Origin: Streptomyces sp. NBC_00582
GTDB lineage: Bacteria; Actinomycetota; Actinomycetes; Streptomycetales; Streptomycetaceae
Reading direction: 5' to 3'
Length of the DNA stretch: 64,000 bases
Assembly: GCF_036345155.1 (NCBI RefSeq)
Contig: NZ_CP107773.1
Location: 289,400-353,399, forward strand
Both the position numbers and the translations under genes were made by a program. The notes under the pieces were generated by a model, which was not told the DNA's origin, searched no databases, and was given only the letters and a program-made list of their open reading frames with translations. This document shows, in pieces, positions 57,933 to 64,000 of the stretch. Every line of letters begins with the position of its first letter. The first letter of the stretch is position 1.

Positions 57933-60900
57933 GTGTCCTCCTCGCGTTCCGTCTCCGCCGCCAAGACCGGGGCAGCTACGGGCCTGCTGCTGCCGCCCGC
58001 CGACGACCCGGTGTGGGGGAGTGTGCCGCTCGCGCTGCGTCAGAACCTGTCCGTGCCCGCTCATGGTCTGGTGAACCCGGCGCGCGGGGGGCTGGCGGAG
58101 AAGTCCGGCCGCCCGCTGCGCCTGGCGCTGAGTGCCGCCGCGAAGATGCGTACGACCGGCGCTCACTGGCACGTGCTGCTCATTGCCCCCCGTGCCGCGT
58201 TCGGCGGTCCCACCAGCGACCGCGCCGGGCGGGCCTACGCGCTGCTGCAGCAGGTCGTCGTCGACTACCTGCGCCCCGCCCTGGCCGCGCGGGCCGGAGC
58301 GAGCGGGAAGGCCCCGGCCGAGCAGCCCCCCACAGCCCCGGCCCCCGCCTCCACCCCGGCTGCTCCCGCAGCCGTCCCGGCCGAGCCCACCGCCGCGCCG
58401 GAGTCCGCCGACGGCTTCCTTCCCGATCCCGCTGCCGCTCCCGACACGGTCTCGGCCGCCGGGCCCGAGGGCGGCGCCGTCGAGGAGGCACCCCACCCCC
58501 TTCCGGCCGCCGACGAACTGGCCGCCGACGAACTGGCCGGCGCCCTGCACGAGATCACCGAACACCGCACCGTCCTGGTCCTCACCACCCCCCACCCGGA
58601 CACCGCCCACACCGCCCTCGCCCAGCACCTGCCCGCAGGCCAGCCGGCTGTGTCCGTGGCCGGCGCAGACCGCGCCTCCCTGGCCCGCGCCCTCTACACG
58701 CAGCTGGGCCTCGGCCGCCGACAGCGACGGCCCCACGCCCTGAAAGACGCCGAGGACCTGATCGTCGCCGAACTCAAGCGAGCCCCCCGCCTCATCATCG
58801 CCACCGCCGCCCCCGGCCTGCGCTCCTCCGCCCTCCAACTGCTCTACAGCCTGTGGGCGCGCGAGAACTTCGCGCTGGTCCTGATCGGCGACACCAACCT
58901 CGCCACTCTCCTGTCGCGTTCGGACATGGCGAGCCTGAACTCCCGCGTGACCCTCCGGCACCACGTAGCGCCGACTTCCCCGGGCACCCCCGCGCCGAGC
59001 GGTACAACTCCGGCCGAGCAGCAGGACCCCCTCCCCTCACCGTCACAGCCGGCACCCGCCGAGCCCGCCACCACCCCGGCACCGGCCGACACCTCCCCGC
59101 CCGCCGGCCCGGCACCCGCCGACCCCGCGGCCGCCGACGACCCGCGGACCACCCTGGACCCTGCCGGCACCGCCCACGGCGAAGAACTGGCCGATCACGT
59201 ACGGGAGATCGCCCAGGCCCGCGCCATCCTGACCGTCACCGGCCCCGACGCCACCACCGTGCACACCGCCCTCACCCGCACTCCCAGCCCCCCGAACCTT
59301 CCAGCCGTGCACACGGGCGGCAAGGACCGTTCCTCACTGGTCCGCGACCTGTTCGTACAGCTCGATCTGGACCAGCGCATGCCACAGCCCGGCACGCTGC
59401 GGGCCACCGAGGACCTGATCGCCGCCGAACTGCGCCGCGCCTCCCGGCTGGTCATCGTGCCAAAGGCCCACGAACTGCCCACCGCCGCCCTGCGCATGCT
59501 GTACGACCTGTGGTCGGCCGACAACTTCCCGCTGGTCCTGGGCGGCGACGACCGCCTCGACGACGTCCTTCAACGTCCCGCCCTGGCGAGCCTGAGCTCG
59601 TGCGTGCTCCTGCACCACCACCTGGACCCGGCCGGCGAAGAAACCCCCACCCCCACCCCCACCCCCACCCCCACCCCCACCCCCACCCCCACCCCCACCT
59701 CCACCCCGGCTGACGGCCCGAACGCCCCCGCCCCGGCGCCGCTCGCTCCCGACCCCGGGGCGACTGCCTCACCGTCCGCAGCCGGCCCCGACGCCAACCC
59801 GGAACCTGCCACCGCGCGCCCCGCCCCGACCACACTCTCCGCCCCGGGCCAGGCCGCCGGACCGCCCACCCCCGGCGCCGCGAAGCCGACGGCGCCCGCC
59901 GCGCCGGCGCCCGCCGCCGACTCCGACCAGCCTGCAACCACCACATCCCAACCGGCCCCGCCGCCCGGCAAGACCAAGGCAGTCCCGGGCAAGACCCCCG
60001 CCACGCTCCACCAGGCCCGCGCCGCGCTGCCCGACCTGATCCGCGCCGCCGCCGACGGCACCCCCACCCCCCTCACCCGCGAGGACACCGACCACGCCCT
60101 TCTGACCACCCCCCACGCCGCCACCACCCTGGGCTGGGACCTCGAGCACGCTCCCGCCCACGGGATCGCCGACGCCCGCAAGAAACTCGGCGACCTCATC
60201 CACGAAGCCGCCCAGGGCCACCCCCAGGTCCTGCGCCGCCACACCACCCCCGTCGCCGTGCTGCTCCCGGCCACCCCCACCGGCACCCCCCACCCGCCGA
60301 CCACCCCCACCCCCGCCAACGCGGCGCCCCCGGCCACCGCTGCCGTCCCACCCACCGGGCCCACCCCCCTCGCGGAGCCCGCCGGTCCCGCCCCGACCGG
60401 CGCCGAACCAGCACCGTCGCCCCAGCCCACCCGTACGACCGCGGCCGACACCGCCCCGGCGTCGGCCGCACCGAACGACCCGACCCCGGCCGAACAGCGC
60501 CCCCACCCGGCCCCCGTCACCCCGGCCGCCGACCCGAAGACCGCGCCCGACACCACCGATGACACCCCCGCGGCCGCCGCCCTGCACCACGTACCCCCCA
60601 CCGACACCGCCCCCGCCCACACCGACGTCCCGGCCGCACCACGCCCCTCACGCCGCCTCGCCCCCCTCGGCGAGGCCTTCGACACCGTCCTGGCCCCCAC
60701 CACCCCAGACACCGACCCCACCGACACCGTCCCATCCCCGCGCGGCCTGCCCACCGGCATCCCCAGCCTCGACCACGCCCTCGGCGGCCTCCAGCCCGGC
60801 CGCTTCTACCTCGTCGCCGCCACCCCCGGCACCGGCGGCAGCCTCCTCACCACCACCGCAGCCCGCACCACCGCCCTCGACCACCACCAGCCCGTCCTCT

Positions 60901-62654
60901 ACGCCGCCTCCGGCCTCACCCGCGCCGACATCGCCGCCCGCATCGTCGCCGCCCACCTCCCCGTCGACTACCGCCGCCTGCGCGCCGGCCAGCTCACCGA
61001 CACCGAACAGGCCGACGTCGCCGCCCTCCACCACGACCTGGCAGCCGCCCCCCTCTACATCGACGACGGCACCGACCTCACCCCCGCCGCCATCGCCGAG
61101 ACCCTCACCGACCTCACCGGCACCGCCCTCCTCGTCGTCGACCGCCTCCAGGCCGCCGACGACCCCCACCTGCCCCTGTCCGGCCCCCGCCTCCGCGACG
61201 CCGCCCAGACCCTCGCCCACCTCGCCCGCACCCACCACCTCCCGGTCCTCGCCGCCCTCGACACCGACCACCCCGACCTGATCAACACCCTCGGCCTCGA
61301 CACCGTCCTGCACCTCACCCCCGACCCCGACCACCCCCACCACCGCGTCCAACTCGCCATCACCGAACGCGACCTCGGCCTCCAGACCACCCTCACCCTC
61401 TACGCCGACCGCGCCCACGCCCGCCTCACCGACCCCACCGACTTCGACCCCTACGCCCACGACCCCGAACCACCCGAGCACACCGCCACCGACCCCACCC
61501 CCCAGGCCCCCGCCGCGCCCGGAGCCTCCGCCTGGCCGCCCGTAGCCGTCCCCGGCCGCTCCACACCCCTCGCAACCAGCGAGCCGACCAGCACTCCGCA
61601 CACACCCGCACCACAGCCCACTCCAGCCCCCGCGACCACCACCAGCGACCCCGCGACGCACCACACCCAGCCGCCGCGCACCACCGCCAGCAGCGGCACC
61701 TACGCCGGCCGCGACTACTCCCACTACACCGGCCAGATCACCCGCGCGGTCGACCAGGCCCTCCAAGAGCACGGCGGCGACGTCGAAGCCGCCACCGCCG
61801 CCCTGGTGAAAAAGGCCGTGCCCGACGCCATGGCCCTATTCAAAGAAACCCGCGTCGGCTCGAATTACGACCACACCGTCTATCCAGAACTCCTCGAAAT
61901 CCTCCGCAAAAAGACCAAGGACGGCTCAGACGAAATCTGGGAAGGACGCCACAACTGGACCAACACCCACCTCACCGACCAACTCAACACCGGCGCCCTA
62001 GACCCCGTCACCGTCGACGCCCTCGACACCAACGCCTCCTTCATGGCCGCCTTCAAGACCCACCTGCCCATCGGCGCCCTCAGGCACAACCCCCACGGCG
62101 GCTTCGACCCCAAACTCTCCGGCGTCCACCTCCTCACCCAGCGCCCCACCTGGCACCACCCCCACCTCCCCGACCCCATCGGCAACCGCCGCGAGATGGG
62201 CCCCGTCGTCCTCACCGACGCCACCATCCGCCTCCTCATCCGCTGCGCCCGCTACGACCTGTGCGACCAGCCGGTGATCGCCGAGAGCTGGACCAGCGGC
62301 GCCAGCGAAGGCCTGCTGGAGAAATTCCGCCGCGTCCTCACCGAAGCCCGCCACACCTCCCTGGAACGCGAAGCCGCCGGATACGCCGACGGAACCGTGG
62401 CCGTCGAATACATCAAAGCCATGTACTCCAAATTCACCTCCACCCTCGGCGAATCCAACGCCAACCTCGAAATCCGCCGACCCGAGTGGATGCACATCAT
62501 CCGCTCCCAGGCATTCGCCAACCTCTGGTACAAAGCCCACCGCGCCCACAAAAGGGCCTCACCGTCGTCCGCGTCCGCGGCACGGACGAACTCCACGTCA
62601 CCGGCGGAGACTGGCGTAACGTATTCACCGAAGGCCGCAGCCCCGCCGAAATGA
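57933..62654 (+). CDS. Giant multidomain protein: degenerate AAA tandem, Phd-like and DnaB-like folds
   Basis: GTG at 57933 with GGAG upstream; 1573 residues as read. Two similar modules (about 190-350 and 415-575) resemble TniB/MuB AAA ATPases, each ending in ALQLLYSLWARENFALVLIGD or ALRMLYDLWSADNFPLVLGGD, but without a P-loop. A (TP)n linker follows. IADARKKLGDLIHEAAQGH...PVAVLLPA (about 745-775) is Phd/YefM-like. Residues about 945-1170 are DnaB-like with P-loop ATPGTGGS, lacking Lys, and LLVVDRLQ. A C-terminal domain (about 1260-1540) is unknown. A lost base in the A run near 62550 shifts the frame; the -1 frame continues KGLTVVRVRGTDELHV to 62698 and overlaps the next ATG, so that is probably the true end. 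Confidence 0.72.
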   Translation: MSSSRSVSAAKTGAATGLLLPPADDPVWGSVPLALRQNLSVPAHGLVNPARGGLAEKSGRPLRLALSAAAKMRTTGAHWHVLLIAPRAAFGGPTSDRAGRAYALLQQVVVDYLRPALAARAGASGKAPAEQPPTAPAPASTPAAPAAVPAEPTAAPESADGFLPDPAAAPDTVSAAGPEGGAVEEAPHPLPAADELAADELAGALHEITEHRTVLVLTTPHPDTAHTALAQHLPAGQPAVSVAGADRASLARALYTQLGLGRRQRRPHALKDAEDLIVAELKRAPRLIIATAAPGLRSSALQLLYSLWARENFALVLIGDTNLATLLSRSDMASLNSRVTLRHHVAPTSPGTPAPSGTTPAEQQDPLPSPSQPAPAEPATTPAPADTSPPAGPAPADPAAADDPRTTLDPAGTAHGEELADHVREIAQARAILTVTGPDATTVHTALTRTPSPPNLPAVHTGGKDRSSLVRDLFVQLDLDQRMPQPGTLRATEDLIAAELRRASRLVIVPKAHELPTAALRMLYDLWSADNFPLVLGGDDRLDDVLQRPALASLSSCVLLHHHLDPAGEETPTPTPTPTPTPTPTPTPTSTPADGPNAPAPAPLAPDPGATASPSAAGPDANPEPATARPAPTTLSAPGQAAGPPTPGAAKPTAPAAPAPAADSDQPATTTSQPAPPPGKTKAVPGKTPATLHQARAALPDLIRAAADGTPTPLTREDTDHALLTTPHAATTLGWDLEHAPAHGIADARKKLGDLIHEAAQGHPQVLRRHTTPVAVLLPATPTGTPHPPTTPTPANAAPPATAAVPPTGPTPLAEPAGPAPTGAEPAPSPQPTRTTAADTAPASAAPNDPTPAEQRPHPAPVTPAADPKTAPDTTDDTPAAAALHHVPPTDTAPAHTDVPAAPRPSRRLAPLGEAFDTVLAPTTPDTDPTDTVPSPRGLPTGIPSLDHALGGLQPGRFYLVAATPGTGGSLLTTTAARTTALDHHQPVLYAASGLTRADIAARIVAAHLPVDYRRLRAGQLTDTEQADVAALHHDLAAAPLYIDDGTDLTPAAIAETLTDLTGTALLVVDRLQAADDPHLPLSGPRLRDAAQTLAHLARTHHLPVLAALDTDHPDLINTLGLDTVLHLTPDPDHPHHRVQLAITERDLGLQTTLTLYADRAHARLTDPTDFDPYAHDPEPPEHTATDPTPQAPAAPGASAWPPVAVPGRSTPLATSEPTSTPHTPAPQPTPAPATTTSDPATHHTQPPRTTASSGTYAGRDYSHYTGQITRAVDQALQEHGGDVEAATAALVKKAVPDAMALFKETRVGSNYDHTVYPELLEILRKKTKDGSDEIWEGRHNWTNTHLTDQLNTGALDPVTVDALDTNASFMAAFKTHLPIGALRHNPHGGFDPKLSGVHLLTQRPTWHHPHLPDPIGNRREMGPVVLTDATIRLLIRCARYDLCDQPVIAESWTSGASEGLLEKFRRVLTEARHTSLEREAAGYADGTVAVEYIKAMYSKFTSTLGESNANLEIRRPEWMHIIRSQAFANLWYKAHRAHKRASPSSASAARTNSTSPAETGVTYSPKAAAPPK
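59643..59699 (+). repeat. (ACCCCC)n microsatellite inside the giant gene
   Basis: Nine units of 6 bp with an A exactly every sixth base, encoding alternating Thr-Pro. It is in frame, so copy-number change only alters linker length. Confidence 0.9.
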
Positions 62655-62697
62655 AACTCAAGAACCAGTACACCCTGCCGAGGAAGACCACCGCCTG

Positions 62698-63318
62698 ATG
62701 TCCACCGACGGATGGAAAAACTTCGGAACATACGGGGCCAACCGCGACCCCGGAAACATCCACGGCAAATACGCCCTCGGCCGCGCCCTCGAAGACGCCC
62801 TGGAACGCATGATCATCCACGGCGGCATCAGGTCCCCCGCCAGCACCCGCCGCGGCCTCATGGCCCGCATGAACTACCTCACCACCACCGGCGGCGGCGC
62901 CCAGGCCATGGCCGAAGCCGGCATCACCGCCACCCGCCCCACCATCCGCGCCTGGACCAGAGGCACCCAACACCCCCGCCCCGAGAACCAGGAAGCGATC
63001 GACACCGCCTACTGGAACCTGCGCGCCAACAACATCCTCAACAACCCCGGCGCCCTGAAACAGCACCTCAACCGCGGCGGCCACGGCACCGAAGTGGAGA
63101 TCCACCCCATCAACCAGGACGTCGTCGAGGCACCGCGGCGCCGCAGCAACCTGCGCGTACGCCGCTTCCAAGTCCGTTACATCTGGGACGACGCGGTCGA
63201 CGCCTTCGTCGCCGGCGACATCGCCGGGCTCGAAGAGATCTGGGACGACATCATCGGCGAGCTCGACTCCGACTGGGGCGCCTACACCTACGTCGCCCAC
63301 ATCGGCCTCGGCGCCTGA
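62698..63318 (+). CDS. Helix-turn-helix partner of the giant protein
   Basis: 206 residues; ATG overlaps the probable stop of the giant gene as TGATG. YALGRALEDALERMI is followed by a helix-turn-helix-like GGGAQAMAEAGITATRPTIRAWTRGTQHPRPENQEAI (about 72-108), then a beta-rich C terminus with EIHPINQD and VRYIWDDAVDAFVAGDIAGLEEIWDDIIGELDSDWG. Layout and pairing recall tap-tpg telomere operons of Streptomyces linear replicons, but the sequence does not look like a standard Tpg. A decayed copy lies at 48427. Confidence 0.7.
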   Translation: MSTDGWKNFGTYGANRDPGNIHGKYALGRALEDALERMIIHGGIRSPASTRRGLMARMNYLTTTGGGAQAMAEAGITATRPTIRAWTRGTQHPRPENQEAIDTAYWNLRANNILNNPGALKQHLNRGGHGTEVEIHPINQDVVEAPRRRSNLRVRRFQVRYIWDDAVDAFVAGDIAGLEEIWDDIIGELDSDWGAYTYVAHIGLGA

Positions 63319-63324
63319 CCGGCC

Positions 63325-63352
63325 GGGCCGGCCGCCTCCAACCGGCCGGCCC
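63325..63352 (+). terminator. Hairpin after the helix-turn-helix gene
   Basis: GGGCCGGCC pairs with GGCCGGCCC around a 10-nt loop, 6 nt past the stop. Confidence 0.7.
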
Positions 63353-63602
63353 GCAAATTCCCACCCCCGGCGCCCTCCTCACCCTCTGCCTTGCGCTGTA
63401 GAAAGACCTCACCACCGGAAAGCACGAAAGACAGACCTAGCAATTCGCCACGCTCCAGGATGAGAATTCAGACAGCAGAGAAGGCCGGTACATACATATT
63501 CACCCCGGCAACAGCGGTGATAACGTAACGCCTTTCCCAAACTCAGGTACATAATCAACGCGTATCGCCCCGCTAGCCCGCTGCTCCAATTGCTAGAATT
63601 GT
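63353..63602. other. Lower-GC intergenic region
   Basis: No gene seen. It contains GTACATA at 63488 and 63547 and CGTAACG at 63524-63530, words that recur at 57752-57780 and 63635-63700. Confidence 0.4.
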
Positions 63603-63622
63603 CTAGAGGTCTAGACCTCTAG
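63603..63622. promoter_or_regulatory. 20-bp perfect palindrome
   Basis: CTAGAGGTCTAGACCTCTAG, preceded by a half-site TCTAGAATTGTCTAGA-like run. It sits directly ahead of an RBS, as an operator would. Confidence 0.6.
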
Positions 63623-63640
63623 GAGAGAGGGGCTGTAACG

Positions 63641-63688
63641 ATGAGTCACCGTTACAGAACTTGCGCGGTACACAACCACGTGACATAA
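63641..63688 (+). CDS. 15-codon ORF, possible leader peptide
   Basis: MSHRYRTCAVHNHVT after GGAGAGAGGGG. Its ATG lies in the loop of a TGTAACG/CGTTACA stem (63634-63656), so translation or a regulator could control it. It may be a leader for the gene at 63727 or chance. Confidence 0.35.
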   Translation: MSHRYRTCAVHNHVT

Positions 63689-63726
63689 TTAGGTACACAA
63701 GACGCCGACACCGGGAGCCCGACACG

Positions 63727-63837
63727 ATGTGCAAGTGCGGATCCGACACCTACACGAGCCACGTGGAGCGCACCAGCAAGGGCTACCCGGCTCACGTCTA
63801 CACAGGCCACTACTGGGCCCCCAGGGATGGCCGGTAG
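63727..63837 (+). CDS. 36-residue protein with CxC motif
   Basis: MCKCGSDTYTSHVERTSKGY, then PAHVYTGHYWAPRDGR; GGGAG lies 9 nt before the ATG. The single Cys-x-Cys and three His suggest metal binding. Too small for family assignment. Confidence 0.5.
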   Translation: MCKCGSDTYTSHVERTSKGYPAHVYTGHYWAPRDGR

Positions 63838-63951
63838 GGCGAGCTCCGCAGTACGCGGGCCGGCACCGCGCACGCCGCTCAGCTCTCCCAAAAGATGTAA
63901 CGGCATCCCCCGGAGCGCCACCCCTCCACCTAGCCAGCGCTCTTGAGTCGC

Positions 63952-63987
63952 GGAGCGACGTTACAACTTTCCGTCGCGTAGTGACGG
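63952..63987. repeat. Pair of 3-nt-loop hairpins at the window end
   Basis: GTCGC-GGA-GCGAC followed by CCGTCGC-GTA-GTGACGG. Both loops are of the GNA type common in Streptomyces telomere fold-backs, but two hairpins alone are weak evidence. Confidence 0.3.
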
Positions 63988-64000
63988 CGCGTCATGTCTC

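Noticed and set aside
60559..61772. Long frames in both alternate directions across the DnaB-like part of the giant gene
   Set aside because: They are shadows created by the strongly C-biased codons of the real gene.

Overview
The window is high-GC actinobacterial DNA. Almost certainly it comes from Streptomyces or a close relative, and it looks like a large conjugative plasmid or integrative element rather than core chromosome. Evidence seen: GC-biased codon use throughout; a WhiB-like regulator, an SsgA-like protein, a GntR/UTRA repressor and a TraB/FtsK DNA translocase, all typical of mycelial actinomycetes and their mobile elements; a replication-initiator-like gene beside an iteron array; and no ribosomal or central-metabolism genes.

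Layout. (1) 1-8.2 kb: an amidoligase locus with a gamma-glutamylcyclotransferase, a class II glutamine amidotransferase, three paralogous amidoligases sharing an N-terminal GSGSRIDHQHH tag, a 35-codon ORF with the same tag, and a Cys-rich protein. (2) 8.2-13.7 kb: ParB-like, replication-relaxation (relaxase-like) and coupling-ATPase genes. Spacing and overlaps suggest one transcript running from about 13.67 kb down through the amidoligases to 1.69 kb. (3) 14.5-24.9 kb: a type IV secretion-like operon (VirB4-like ATPase, VirB6/TrbL-like, TcpC/VirB8-like and PrgI/VirB3-like proteins, transglycosylase-NlpC/P60) and a sigma-factor-like gene. (4) 24.9-27.7 kb: candidate origin and initiator. (5) 28.7-38 kb: GntR repressor, Wbl protein and a Streptomyces-type spread/TraB transfer operon. 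(6) 38-41.6 kb: SsgA-like, von Willebrand A, lipoprotein and zinc-binding genes. (7) 41.6-55.4 kb: an orphan-gene island of small, mostly leftward genes including an RNA ligase, with many repeats, interrupted by a DnaB-like gene at 46.4 kb. (8) 55.2-56.7 kb: an A-poor noncoding stretch. (9) 57.9-63.3 kb: a giant protein with degenerate AAA and DnaB-like folds plus a helix-turn-helix partner, then small ORFs, palindromes and hairpins up to the window end.

How it works together (inference). One sigma70-like promoter design (-35 TTGCTT, then a conserved AATTGG at the start of an exact 17-bp spacer, -10 TAGAGT-like) occurs ten times. It precedes the gamma-glutamylcyclotransferase gene, the SsgA-like gene and most orphan-island transcripts, which would make them one regulon. 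A second 31-bp element (TGTCACACGG-N12-ACACCTCTA) precedes both leftward transfer operons and the von Willebrand A gene. Two transfer machineries are present: a single-strand T4SS-like set and a TraB double-strand translocase. The DnaB-like protein at 46.4 kb, followed by a decayed 3' fragment, looks like a degenerate copy of the 57.9-63.3 kb locus. Both DnaB-like proteins lack the Walker A lysine.

All functional calls rest on reading motifs and architecture by eye; no database search was run.
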